NCBI GenBank assembly: GCA_003155705.1
Contig: PMEC01000232.1
Location: forward strand, 13,602 to 36,605
Direction: 5' to 3'
From: Bacteroidales bacterium
GTDB lineage: Bacteria > Bacteroidota > Bacteroidia > Bacteroidales > VadinHA17
Length of the DNA stretch: 23,004 nucleotides
Part shown: positions 10,201 to 17,835 of the stretch, piece by piece
Numbering within the stretch: position 1 is the first letter of the stretch
How the letters are laid out: every line of letters starts with the position of its first letter
Translations under genes and position numbers: made by a program
Notes under the pieces: model-generated
Told to the model about the DNA's origin: nothing
Database searches by the model: none
The model's input: only the letters and a program-made list of their open reading frames with translations

Positions 10201-10331
10201 TCATTTCCAGGCTGGTTGAAATTATAAGTCCTGTATTGGGCATATGAATCTTTGCTTAATAAAAAGCTTAAGAGGAATATAAACAGAATACATTTTATAA
10301 TAATAACAGAAGAATTATTCTTTTTGAACAT
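7296..10331 (-). CDS. TonB-dependent receptor with carboxypeptidase-D-like domain and unusual N-terminal extension
   Basis: This 1011-residue outer-membrane protein has a signal peptide (about 1-31, ending SYAQ), a region of unknown nature (about 33-225), a CarboxypepD_reg-like beta sandwich (about 230-310, GVIRDKATGEALPFANIYVKG), a plug domain (about 335-450, containing MRSFQLMPGVSASNESSSGL and YVRGGTPDQNLVLYDG at 377-392), and a 22-strand-type barrel ending in NLTISLKFR. Such receptors import bulky substrates with TonB energy. The presence of DUF4249 rather than SusD downstream means the substrate need not be a polysaccharide. The N-terminal extension is described separately: most receptors of this type go from the signal peptide straight to the beta sandwich. 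A TATATTTG promoter box lies 32 bases upstream. Confidence 0.93.
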   Translation of the reverse strand: MFKKNNSSVIIIKCILFIFLLSFLLSKDSYAQYRTYNFNQPGNECYFSYICFAPDSVYNSIKRPFIFILGQEDQTAQQIFDGDTIKNSPQFHKYEFLYLPSKGINAKEKLNCIESFVSLVTHGFKFGHVNLFFQVNDTSIIQSDIAAKGLNKVFRSTRMNYLNEDVSNKDLMTENILERFKETAVVYDPVKKPKEDIGIYYVEEDTIKNPDIDTTDDRPHKTFFGPPEVFNYTLTGVIRDKATGEALPFANIYVKGSTNGTSTNTDGYFTLLKVPSDTSTLIVQYIGYQKTEAYLTPKTAKKNFIIEVKPQSQALQNVTVTAYKDDVVFVKKAEVSTIDLAPKKLEMLPSLGEKDVMRSFQLMPGVSASNESSSGLYVRGGTPDQNLVLYDGFTVYHVDHLYGFYSAFNSNALKDVQLYKGGFESRFGGRISSVTEITSKEGNQKNINLGADLSLLSMNFFAEVPIGDKFSSFIAFRKSYQGALYQALFDKFNKRSSTSAPVNQNPFGRFSQNQDIVSYFYDLNGKFTYRPGDKDIISLSIFNGTDNLDNSFSSGIPSFGQYNSNFSTSSTDLTRYGNVGSSLKWSRKWNSKLYGNTIISYSNYYSHRDRSQNRTLFNPNNESSSSRSGLLENNDLKDFSFKSDYQWDISNSNQIQFGGFGTYFNIRYTYAQSDTATILDRNGKTLLSGVYLQDKLKFLNDKLQFLPGIRTSYFQTTSKVYYEPRASLSYNLTDWLILKGAYGKYYQFANRVTREDILSGSTDFWILSDGKSVPISSSIHYIAGISYESKNYTFSAEGYYKLIQNLTEYSLRINASPMGINYNENFFNGYGFSRGVEFLAQRNSGNLNGWISYTLGEARNHFDVYSSSYYPANQDVTHEFKIVGLYKYKRWNFSANWIFATGRPYTAPSGAYSITLLDGTEKDYFTVTSKNSLRLPDYHRLDIAANYKLLMGKSGDKKRREIGYIGFSLFNVFNHLNIWYKQYTIESGKVLETNVNYLGITPNLTISLKFR

Positions 10332-10362
10332 AATGTCAGTTAAGAGCTATTTATAAAATATA

Positions 10363-10370
10363 CAAATATA
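10363..10370 (-). promoter_or_regulatory. Putative -7 box (TATATTTG) for the receptor-DUF4249 operon
   Basis: On the minus strand the octamer fits TAnnTTTG and lies 31 bases before the receptor start codon. No clear -33 TTTG is seen at the expected distance. The rest of the divergent spacer 10332-10540 is AT-rich; I found no consensus box on the plus strand for the cupin gene. Confidence 0.42.
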
Positions 10371-10540
10371 ACGTCAGAATAAAAATTTATTGTATAAAAT
10401 CTGTGGTTCGTTCTTTTATAATATTAGTCTGGCTAAATTTCAGAATGAATAGCTTTATTTCCCTGGAGATTTGATTATTGAATGAAAAATGTGAAACTTG
10501 CAAATATTAATTTTACAACATTTTTTAATTTTAAATCACT

Positions 10541-10888
10541 ATGCCAGTTTTTAAACAGAAAGAGACAATCCCGGAAAAACTTTCGACTACCTTCGAAAGA
10601 AGGATCACTTACCTTGAGAACCTAATGGTTGTTGTATGCGACTTCACCAATGGCCCTGCCCCACAACCAGATCCTCCCCACTCCCATCAACATGAGCAGA
10701 TAACATATGTGGCTGAAGGAGAGCTGCTTTTTTTCCTGGGAAAGGAACAATATCATCTGATCCAGGGCGATATTTTTTCTGTTCCCTCAGGTGTGCCCCA
10801 TTGTATACAGACTATTAGCCAACAAGTACGTCTCATTGACAGCTTTAGCCCTGTCCGGGAAGATTTTTTGAGGAAAGATGAAGATTAG
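10541..10888 (+). CDS. Small cupin protein, KdgF-like (possible unsaturated-uronate linearisation)
   Basis: The 115-residue single-domain cupin has no signal peptide and is cytosolic. Cupin motif 1 is PPHSHQHEQITYVAEGELLFFLG, here cited by residues His47, His49, His51, Gln53 and the Gly60 turn; motif 2 is GDIFSVPSGVPH with His87. The HSHxHEQ pattern with Gln in the position of the usual Glu is the form I associate with KdgF, which opens 4,5-unsaturated uronates to 5-keto-4-deoxyuronate (DKI) for the pectin, alginate and glycosaminoglycan pathways. An upstream GH88 enzyme that produces such unsaturated uronates supports this role. Many small cupins look alike, so the specific reaction is inferred and I leave the symbol blank. 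It starts the plus-strand group after a divergent spacer with the receptor gene. Confidence 0.75.
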   Translation: MPVFKQKETIPEKLSTTFERRITYLENLMVVVCDFTNGPAPQPDPPHSHQHEQITYVAEGELLFFLGKEQYHLIQGDIFSVPSGVPHCIQTISQQVRLIDSFSPVREDFLRKDED

Positions 10889-10918
10889 TAGTCACAATTT
10901 TGTACTTTGGTCGCACAT

Positions 10919-10981
10919 TATCAGGTACTCAGTGCCTGATACTTTATGCAGAGAACAAACCGGTATCCGGTACCCAGTACC
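10919..10981. repeat. Hairpin plus two copies of a GGTACYCAGTRCC element downstream of the cupin gene
   Basis: At 10919-10941 a 10-bp stem (TATCAGGTAC with GTGCCTGATA, one G-T pair, loop TCA) begins 30 bases after the cupin stop. The core GGTACTCAGTGCC (10924-10936) recurs 45 bases later as GGTACCCAGTACC (10969-10981), two mismatches, both nearly palindromic. There is no strong T-run after the hairpin, so a terminator is not assured. A dispersed intergenic repeat is possible. Confidence 0.4.
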
Positions 10982-11047
10982 AAGGACCGAGAATCCGGAA
11001 TTTAGAAACTAGGACCAAAATAATTAACACTTTACAAATATTACCTT

Positions 11048-11953
11048 ATGAAACGTATCCTCGTAATAGGCAGTTCCAATACCGATATGGTTATTAAAAC
11101 AGAAAAAATACCCGTTCCGGGAGAGACCATTCTTGGCGGTAAATTTCTTTTAAATCCAGGAGGTAAAGGAGCAAATCAGGCTGTAGCTGCTGCCAGACTT
11201 GGAGGGAAAGTTACTTTTGTTACTAAAAGAGGAAATGATTTATTCGGTAACCAGGCTGTAGGATTGTTTATGAGAGAAGGCATTGATACACAGTATATTG
11301 TAAAAGATCCGGAACTCCCATCCGGGGTTGCCCTTATTACCGTTGATTCAAAGGGAGAGAACAGTATTGTTGTTGCTCCGGGATCAAATGGTAACCTTTT
11401 ACAGGAGGATATCCCTTTGAAAATCTTTAATTCAGGGAAATTCGGAATACTCTTGCTTCAACTCGAGATACCACTTAAAACTGTGGAATATTCTGCCAGA
11501 TTGGCTTCAGAGAATAACATAAAAGTAATACTTAACCCTGCTCCGGCACAAGGACTTACGGACAATCTGCTAAAATACATATGGCTTCTCATCCCGAATG
11601 AAACTGAAACAGAAATTCTTTCTGGGATAAAGGTACATGATAATTCGTCAGCCGATGAAGCAACAACGGCGCTTCAAAAGAAGGGAGTCAAAAATATAAT
11701 TATTACTATGGGTGAAGCCGGCGCTTATGTAAAATCTGAAAACTTTACCGGAATGGTTCCCGGGATTAAGGTTAACGCTGTAGATACTACCGCTGCCGGA
11801 GATGTATTTAACGGGGCTATTGCAGTGGCACTTTCTGAGGGTAAAGATCTGAAGGAAGCTGTAGCCTTCGCAAATAAAGCAGCGTCAATCTCAGTGACAA
11901 GAATGGGAGCTCAGGCTTCTGCACCCTACAGGAATGAGGTTGACTCAAATTAA
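11048..11953 (+). CDS. rbsK: Ribokinase
   Basis: The 301-residue PfkB-family kinase phosphorylates D-ribose to ribose-5-phosphate in the cytosol. It has the N-terminal family signature with NPGGKGANQAVAAARLG (about 36-52) and the C-terminal signature VDTTAAGDVFNGA, in which Asp252 is the catalytic base; the DTxAAGD form, rather than plain DTxGAGD, is the usual ribokinase version. The N-terminal MKRILVIGSSNTDMV matches the family start, fixing the ATG at 11048. It lies 159 bases after the cupin and is followed by the exported nucleoside hydrolase 10 bases after its stop (or overlapping it by 20 if the earlier start is used), so the two form a ribose-salvage pair. Confidence 0.92.
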   Translation: MKRILVIGSSNTDMVIKTEKIPVPGETILGGKFLLNPGGKGANQAVAAARLGGKVTFVTKRGNDLFGNQAVGLFMREGIDTQYIVKDPELPSGVALITVDSKGENSIVVAPGSNGNLLQEDIPLKIFNSGKFGILLLQLEIPLKTVEYSARLASENNIKVILNPAPAQGLTDNLLKYIWLLIPNETETEILSGIKVHDNSSADEATTALQKKGVKNIIITMGEAGAYVKSENFTGMVPGIKVNAVDTTAAGDVFNGAIAVALSEGKDLKEAVAFANKAASISVTRMGAQASAPYRNEVDSN

Positions 11954-11963
11954 ACAGATACTT

Positions 11964-12974
11964 ATGAGACAGATTACACTTACTGTTTTTGTCACTCTTA
12001 TTCTGTGCTCAGACTGCACAAATCATTCCTGGAATAAAATTGATCATCCTGTCAGAATTATTTTCGATACAGATCTCGGTCCCGATTATGACGACGTAGG
12101 TGCGCTTGCCTTTCTTCATGCCATGGCTGACAGCGGGAAAGCAGAGATCCTTGCAACCGTTGCCTCAAATAAACACGACCTGGTTGCTCCCTCAATAGAT
12201 GTGATTAATACCTATTTTGGAAGGGATAAGCTCCCGGTTGGAGCTCCTAAATCAGCCGGAGTATCTCTTAGCTCCTCACAACATTGGCCGGACACGATAG
12301 TCTCCAGGTATCCACACAGAATCATGTCGACTTCAAAAGTGCCTGATGCTGTTACAATTTACAGAAAAGTACTTGCCACACAACCAGATGGTTCTGTAAC
12401 AATTGTTACGACAGGTTTCCTTACCAACCTCTGTAATCTACTTAAGTCACAACCAGATAGCCTTTCCATGTTGAACGGATCGGAATTAATATCAAAGAAA
12501 GTGAAGATACTAGTCTCTATGGCAGGGAAGTTTCCTGAGGGAAGAGAATTCAATCTATACATGGATTCCACCTCATCAGAATATGTTTACGACAGATGGC
12601 CGGGAGAAATAATTTTTACAGGATTCGAAATCGGACAAAAGATATTAACAGGGATGCGACTCATTAATTCGGATATTCAAAACAGTCCGGTTAAGGATGT
12701 TTTCCGCATAAGTATTCCTCTTTCCAGGGAGGACAAAAACGGCCGTATGAGCTGGGATGAGACAGCTGTGCTGATTGCAATTTATGGAACCGAAGGTTTT
12801 TTCGAAACCAGGAGGGGAAATATTATCGTGAATAGCGATGGCAGCAACAGTTGGAAAGATAATCCAGTTGGAAAACATTTCTACGTAATTCAGAAGATGC
12901 CAGTAAGCGATATGAGTAAGTTTATTGAGGACAGGATGATGCATATCCCTATTTCAAAATCTACTAAATTGTGA
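11964..12974 (+). CDS. Exported inosine-uridine-type nucleoside hydrolase
   Basis: The 336-residue protein cleaves N-glycosidic bonds of nucleosides to free base and ribose. The calcium-binding signature DTDLGPDYDD (Asp35, Asp37, Asp41, Asp43, Asp44) opens the fold, and SWDETAVLIAIYG near the C-terminus supplies the late acidic residue. An ATG at 11964 gives a signal-like N-terminus (hydrophobic core to about residue 15, with Cys15 and Cys18), so I prefer it to an in-frame ATG at 11934 that overlaps the ribokinase by 20 bases and adds ten polar residues before the core. The lipobox is not canonical, so whether it is a lipoprotein or merely secreted is open. Released ribose would be phosphorylated by the adjacent ribokinase after uptake; no transporter is encoded here. 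Base specificity cannot be read from sequence. Confidence 0.88.
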   Translation: MRQITLTVFVTLILCSDCTNHSWNKIDHPVRIIFDTDLGPDYDDVGALAFLHAMADSGKAEILATVASNKHDLVAPSIDVINTYFGRDKLPVGAPKSAGVSLSSSQHWPDTIVSRYPHRIMSTSKVPDAVTIYRKVLATQPDGSVTIVTTGFLTNLCNLLKSQPDSLSMLNGSELISKKVKILVSMAGKFPEGREFNLYMDSTSSEYVYDRWPGEIIFTGFEIGQKILTGMRLINSDIQNSPVKDVFRISIPLSREDKNGRMSWDETAVLIAIYGTEGFFETRRGNIIVNSDGSNSWKDNPVGKHFYVIQKMPVSDMSKFIEDRMMHIPISKSTKL

Positions 12975-12984
12975 CGCAATACGG

Positions 12985-14274
12985 TTAAATCAGATAATCT
13001 CGAAAACTGGCAAAGCTGTTTGGCATTTTGACTGACCCTTTCTTTAAAGCCATCAAATCTTTTAATGTTTCCGGAATCTGAACCTTTTTATTTGTAGCCT
13101 TTTCAACCTCATCAGGAAATTTTGAGGGATGAGCCGTTTCCAGGAAAATTCCGCAACAATCGTTTCTTTCCATGTATTCTTTTAATCCCAGATAAGCAAC
13201 AGCTCCATGCGGATCAGCCTGATATAGATACCTGTTTTGAAGATCATTCATAGCTCTCAAGGTTTGTTCATCTGTAAACCAATAGCCTTTTATGTCTGTT
13301 GAAATAAGATTATACTGGTTATTATAAAGATCAAGGATACGACGAAAATTGCTCGGATTTCCTACATCCATCGCATTTGTTATAGTATGAATAGTTGGTT
13401 GTGGATCGAACCGCCCGTTAAGTAAATATTCCGGTACACACCGGTTGACATTGGTAGATGCAATTAATCTATGCACGGGTAAACCCATTTTTTTGGCAAT
13501 AATCCCAGCCGTGAGATTGCCAAAGTTTCCGCTTGGAACACTGAAAACAACAGGTTTATTTGTAGCAGCCAATTGTGACAGCCCATAGAAATAGTAAAAT
13601 GATTGCGGGAATAATCGGGCAAAATTGATAGAATTGGCAGAGGTCAGATTAAGCCGGCTATTTAATTCTGCATCTGAGAAAGCCAGTTTTACCAGTCGCT
13701 GGCAATCGTCGAAGTCTCCATCTACTTCTAATGCCATAATGTTTCCACCCATGGTTGTCAACTGTTTTTCCTGAATATTACTCACTTTCCCAGCTGGAAA
13801 TAATATAACGACCTTCACCATCTTACAATTGAAAAATGCATTGGCAACAGCACTTCCAGTATCGCCTGATGTGGCTACAAGAATAGTAGTTTCACGGTTT
13901 TCATTCCGAAGCAGATACTCAAACAGACCGGCCATAAATCTGGCACCAATATCTTTAAATGCCAGGGTGGGCCCGTGAAACAATTCGAGAACATACAGGT
14001 TTTTGTCTAACTGCCTGAGCGGAATCTCAAAATTCAAAGCTCTATTTATGATATTCTCAATCGAAATATCCGGGATATCCTGGCCAAGCATTACTTTCGT
14101 TACATTACAGGCAATTTCCTGCAAACTGGTGTTATTAAGCTTATTAAAAAACTCAGATGAAAGTATGGGGATATATTCAGGCATATATAAGTCCGATACT
14201 CTTGTTACACTCTTCAGAACCGCTTCCTTAAGTGAAACTTGTTCTGATGGATTATTTATGTTATAAAAATTCAT
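12985..14274 (-). CDS. thrC: Threonine synthase
   Basis: The 429-residue pyridoxal-phosphate enzyme converts O-phosphohomoserine to threonine. The PLP lysine is K107 in HGPTLAFKDIGARF, and the phosphate-binding loop region includes VATSGDTGSAVANAF. SVPSGNFGNL follows in the second domain. Length and layout match the bacterial class I enzyme. It is the last gene of the thrA-thrB-thrC run, 20 bases after thrB, and converges on the nucleoside hydrolase with 10 bases between the stops. No separate promoter is visible, so it should be transcribed under the threonine attenuator upstream of thrA. Confidence 0.95.
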   Translation of the reverse strand: MNFYNINNPSEQVSLKEAVLKSVTRVSDLYMPEYIPILSSEFFNKLNNTSLQEIACNVTKVMLGQDIPDISIENIINRALNFEIPLRQLDKNLYVLELFHGPTLAFKDIGARFMAGLFEYLLRNENRETTILVATSGDTGSAVANAFFNCKMVKVVILFPAGKVSNIQEKQLTTMGGNIMALEVDGDFDDCQRLVKLAFSDAELNSRLNLTSANSINFARLFPQSFYYFYGLSQLAATNKPVVFSVPSGNFGNLTAGIIAKKMGLPVHRLIASTNVNRCVPEYLLNGRFDPQPTIHTITNAMDVGNPSNFRRILDLYNNQYNLISTDIKGYWFTDEQTLRAMNDLQNRYLYQADPHGAVAYLGLKEYMERNDCCGIFLETAHPSKFPDEVEKATNKKVQIPETLKDLMALKKGSVKMPNSFASFRDYLI

Positions 14275-14294
14275 TCTTTAATATTAAAAAGATA

Positions 14295-15242
14295 TCAGTT
14301 TGTTTGCAGGATAGATGCCCCGGGTGCATTAAGACGTGAGACAAAAGTATCGGAGTTAAGTCCAGCTTCATAAAATGTTTTTTTCATTGCTTCAGCAACC
14401 AGTCCGCTAATAAGTTCACCTTTACATAAGGCAAAAACAGAAGGTCCGGAACCTGATATACCGCAACCAATTGCCCCATTATCTAACGCAGTTTGTCTGG
14501 TTTTCTCAAAGCCGGGAATAAGCTGTGTGCGTTTAGGCTCAGCAAGTAAATCGCATATTGAGCGGCCCATCAGGTCAAAATCTTCATTAATCATCCCTGT
14601 CATAAATGCTGCTGCATTTGCACTTTGCCTTATAGCATCATTAATCGGAATATCCCGCTTCAAAATTCTTCGGGCATCCGAAGTTTTAAGCTGAATATGA
14701 GGATGAATAATAGTACAGCATAATTCATCAGGACATTTGACCCGGATAATATCCAACGGCTGGTAACTGCGAATCAGGACAAAACCACCTAGCAGAGAAG
14801 GAGCAACATTATCAGCATGGGCGCTTCCACAAGCTATCCTTTCACCCTCCATAGCAAATGGTATTAATTCTGTTGTAGTCAAAGGATTGCCTAACAGATT
14901 ATTCAGAGCGAATATGGCTGCGGCTGCACTTGAAGCGCTGCTGCCCAGGCCACTTCCAAGGGGCAGATTCTTTTCTAAAAAAATATCCAGCATTAGGTCG
15001 GTTCTTCCAGTTGCTTTCAAATATGCATCTATGGCTACACCTGCAGTGTTTTTATTTCTCTCCGTGGGGATCATATTGCCATAGCAGCCACTCATTCTGA
15101 TAATGGAGGTATCTTTATCGTCTCTCAGAGTTATGGTCACTTTATCTCCTATTCCTTTGACAGCGAAACCCATTATATCAAAACCACAGCCAACATTGGC
15201 TACTGTAGCCGGTGCGAAAGCCGTAACTGATCTGGAATTCAT
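14295..15242 (-). CDS. thrB: Homoserine kinase
   Basis: The 315-residue GHMP-family kinase phosphorylates homoserine for threonine synthase. The ATP-binding motif is PLGSGLGSSASSA (94-106), and the N-terminal AFAPATVANVGCGFDIMGFAV is typical of homoserine kinases. The C-terminal GAIGCGISGSGPSVFAL is the third GHMP motif. The start at 15242 gives the usual short N-terminus. It lies 43 bases after thrA and 20 bases before thrC, and completes a canonical thrABC order. Confidence 0.95.
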   Translation of the reverse strand: MNSRSVTAFAPATVANVGCGFDIMGFAVKGIGDKVTITLRDDKDTSIIRMSGCYGNMIPTERNKNTAGVAIDAYLKATGRTDLMLDIFLEKNLPLGSGLGSSASSAAAAIFALNNLLGNPLTTTELIPFAMEGERIACGSAHADNVAPSLLGGFVLIRSYQPLDIIRVKCPDELCCTIIHPHIQLKTSDARRILKRDIPINDAIRQSANAAAFMTGMINEDFDLMGRSICDLLAEPKRTQLIPGFEKTRQTALDNGAIGCGISGSGPSVFALCKGELISGLVAEAMKKTFYEAGLNSDTFVSRLNAPGASILQTN

Positions 15243-15285
15243 AATTTGTTTATAATTTATTATTATTCAATCTATTATGAGATTA

Positions 15286-17742
15286 TTAAACTCTTATACC
15301 TTCGGCGATGCGAATTATATCTGCAAGAAGACCTGCTGCCGTCACATCTACCCCGGCACCCGGACCTTTAATAACCATAGGATATTGCTGATAGTATTTT
15401 GTGGTGAAGATTATACAGTTTTCACTACCTTTTAAAGTGTAGAAAGGATTAGACTCACCTCCGTCAGTTAGTTCAACTTTTGCTATACCACTTTCTATTC
15501 CTGCAATATAACGTAATTTTTTCCCATCTGCCATTGCTTTACAATACCTGTCATGAAAGACTGGATCATATTTTTTCAGGGCCAGGAAAAATGAAGATAA
15601 ATCCTCAGCCTGTGCAGCTTCTGAGGGCATTAAAGAATCTACAGCTATACTATCCAATTCTAATTCCAGTCCGCATTCACGCGCTAGGATCAGACATTTA
15701 CGTGCGACATCTATTCCACTAAGGTCATCCCTTGGATCTGGTTCAGTATATCCTCTATTCTTTGCTATTTGTACAAGTTCGCTGAAGGGTTTGCTGCCGT
15801 CATATTCTGAGAGCAGCCAATTAATTGTCCCTGATAGCACCGCATCAATTTTTATAATTTTATCGCCACCTGCAATTATATTGCGAATCACATTTATTAC
15901 AGGTAAACCTGCTCCGACATTGGTCTCGTAATGAAATGGAACATTTCTGTTTTTTGCAACATTATGAAGAAGATGATAGTGTTCCATATTTTTTGTATTA
16001 GCACGTTTGTTAGCTGCCACAATGGCAACATTTCCCAAAAAAAGTTTGTCATAATATTCTACAGGTTCATCAGCTGCTGTGACATCGACAAAAACACTGT
16101 TTTCCATATTTTGTAATAATATTCCATCGACAAAATTCCGGAAGTTTGCTTTTTCAGCTTTGCTCTCTGTTGATGTTTTCCAGGTGCTCAGACAGATGGG
16201 GTTTTCATCAATCAACATTTGACTGCTGTTAATAAGACCACACAATTGCAGATCAATTTTCTGTTTTACCAGATACTCATCATGCTTTCCAATCATCTCT
16301 AATAATCTGGTGCCAACTGACCCGGTACCTGCCATATAAAGATGCAACCTCCGGATCTCTTTACTGAACAGAGCCTGATGAAGCACCTGCAAGGCTTTTC
16401 GCAGATCATTTTCATGGATCACAAAAGATATATTGAGCTCCGAACTTCCTTGTGATATGGCTTTTACATTAATACCGTTGCGCCCCAGAGGACCGAAGAC
16501 TCTGGCTGCTACACCGGGCATGTGGCGCATATTTTCACCCACAACAGCCACAATGGAAAGATTGCATTCATAATTGACAGAAGTTATCAAACCTGAAAAT
16601 AACTCTGCTGAAAAAGTATTACGTAAAATCTGGCATGCTTTCCCGGAATCTTCCTGCATTAATGCAATACATATAGAATGTTCAGAAGATGCCTGACTTA
16701 TCAGGATCACACTGATACTCTGTTGTGATAAGGAAGTAAACATGCGTGCTGAAACACCGGCTACTCCAACCATTCCACTGCCTTCAACAGTTATCATGCA
16801 GACATTTCCAAGTGATGTTATACCCTTTATAAAACCGTTATCTTTACTTGATTCATTGCAGATTAATGTACCTCTGTGTTCTGGATTGAAAGTGTTTTTC
16901 ACATGAATGGGTATCTGTTTTGCCATTGCAGGATACAATGAAGCCGGGAATAATATTTTAGCACCAAAGTGCGATAACTCCATCGCTTCGCTATAAGATA
17001 ATTGTGCAATACACTGAGCCTCTTTTACATAGGCCGGATCAGCTGTCATTACGCCATCCGTATCTGACCATATTTCAATTGCATCAGCCCCGAGTGCAGA
17101 TCCAAGAATAGAAGCTGTATAATCTGATCCATTCCTGCCTAATGTAGTAGTGTAGCCTGGTTCTGTGCTTGCAATAAAACCTGTAACAATCTTTACTCCT
17201 TTGGATTCAGAATAAATTGCTTTTATCAGTTTGCCTGTACTTTCAAAATCAACCCTGGCTCGTCCGAATGTTGAGTCAGTTTTTATCATAAGACGGGCAT
17301 CGATGTACATGGCATCAGGAATATCTGTTTTTATTGCCTGACAAACCAAAAAAGCTGACATCCGTTCACCAAAACTCAGAATAGAGTCACGGGTTCGGGC
17401 AGTAACTTCTCCAACCAATGATGCTCCTTTGACAATATCGGATAATTCGTTACACATGGACATTATTTCTGCCATTGCAGCCGGCTGCTGTGTAACCGGG
17501 AGAAGGGTTTTTATAGCAGTAAGATGCCTTTGTTCAAGGTCCTGTATGACAGCATCATTTTCAGACGAAAATGCCGGGATCAATTCACATAGTTTAGCCA
17601 GCTGATCAGTAACACCAGATTGTGCAGATATGACAACAGAGATATCAGGATATTCTGAAGCATATTGCATGATTATTTTTGTTACAAGCTTTATCCGTTC
17701 AGGATTGGCTAATGATGAGCCTCCAAATTTTAAGATTCGCAT
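15286..17742 (-). CDS. thrA: Bifunctional aspartokinase / homoserine dehydrogenase
   Basis: The 818-residue fusion performs the first and third steps of the aspartate pathway. The aspartokinase part begins MRILKFGGSSLANPERI (KFGGSS 5-10) and contains LGRNGSDYTA (201-210). A paired ACT regulatory region follows (about 310-455, with EGSGMVGVAGV and VGENMRHMPGVAARVF), which in the family mediates feedback by threonine. The homoserine dehydrogenase part starts at the nucleotide-binding AGTGSVGTRL (471-480) and runs to the C-terminus, including NVGAGLPVI and GTINWLLSEYDG. The length matches E. coli ThrA (820). It is preceded by a 37-base gap after the U-tract of an attenuator terminator with a Thr-rich leader peptide, so expression is very likely controlled by charged threonyl-tRNA as well as enzyme feedback. 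Confidence 0.96.
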   Translation of the reverse strand: MRILKFGGSSLANPERIKLVTKIIMQYASEYPDISVVISAQSGVTDQLAKLCELIPAFSSENDAVIQDLEQRHLTAIKTLLPVTQQPAAMAEIMSMCNELSDIVKGASLVGEVTARTRDSILSFGERMSAFLVCQAIKTDIPDAMYIDARLMIKTDSTFGRARVDFESTGKLIKAIYSESKGVKIVTGFIASTEPGYTTTLGRNGSDYTASILGSALGADAIEIWSDTDGVMTADPAYVKEAQCIAQLSYSEAMELSHFGAKILFPASLYPAMAKQIPIHVKNTFNPEHRGTLICNESSKDNGFIKGITSLGNVCMITVEGSGMVGVAGVSARMFTSLSQQSISVILISQASSEHSICIALMQEDSGKACQILRNTFSAELFSGLITSVNYECNLSIVAVVGENMRHMPGVAARVFGPLGRNGINVKAISQGSSELNISFVIHENDLRKALQVLHQALFSKEIRRLHLYMAGTGSVGTRLLEMIGKHDEYLVKQKIDLQLCGLINSSQMLIDENPICLSTWKTSTESKAEKANFRNFVDGILLQNMENSVFVDVTAADEPVEYYDKLFLGNVAIVAANKRANTKNMEHYHLLHNVAKNRNVPFHYETNVGAGLPVINVIRNIIAGGDKIIKIDAVLSGTINWLLSEYDGSKPFSELVQIAKNRGYTEPDPRDDLSGIDVARKCLILARECGLELELDSIAVDSLMPSEAAQAEDLSSFFLALKKYDPVFHDRYCKAMADGKKLRYIAGIESGIAKVELTDGGESNPFYTLKGSENCIIFTTKYYQQYPMVIKGPGAGVDVTAAGLLADIIRIAEGIRV

Positions 17743-17778
17743 AATTGCTTTTTTTAAAGTTCATTTTCATTTTGTGCC

Positions 17779-17814
17779 AAAACAAAAAAGCCACCCTTGT
17801 TTCAAGGATGGCTT
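17779..17814 (-). terminator. Intrinsic terminator of the threonine attenuator (regions 3 and 4)
   Basis: Read on the minus strand, AAGCCATCCTTG (17814-17803) pairs with CAAGGGTGGCTT (17799-17788) across a three-A loop: 12 pairs with a single G-U. The 3' arm runs straight into T6-G-T4. It lies between the leader peptide stop and thrA, in the sense direction of thrA, so it can only act as a conditional terminator. Confidence 0.9.
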
Positions 17815-17835
17815 CGGTTTGGTTCTAAAAATTAT

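Noticed and set aside
10899..11097. 65-residue plus-strand frame in the cupin-rbsK spacer
   Set aside because: It overlaps the ribokinase start in another frame and its composition comes from the repeat sequence; no signal or domain.
11934..11963. Ten-codon upstream extension of the nucleoside hydrolase overlapping rbsK
   Set aside because: It adds polar residues before the hydrophobic signal core and forces an overlap; the ATG at 11964 gives a better export signal, although the earlier start cannot be excluded.
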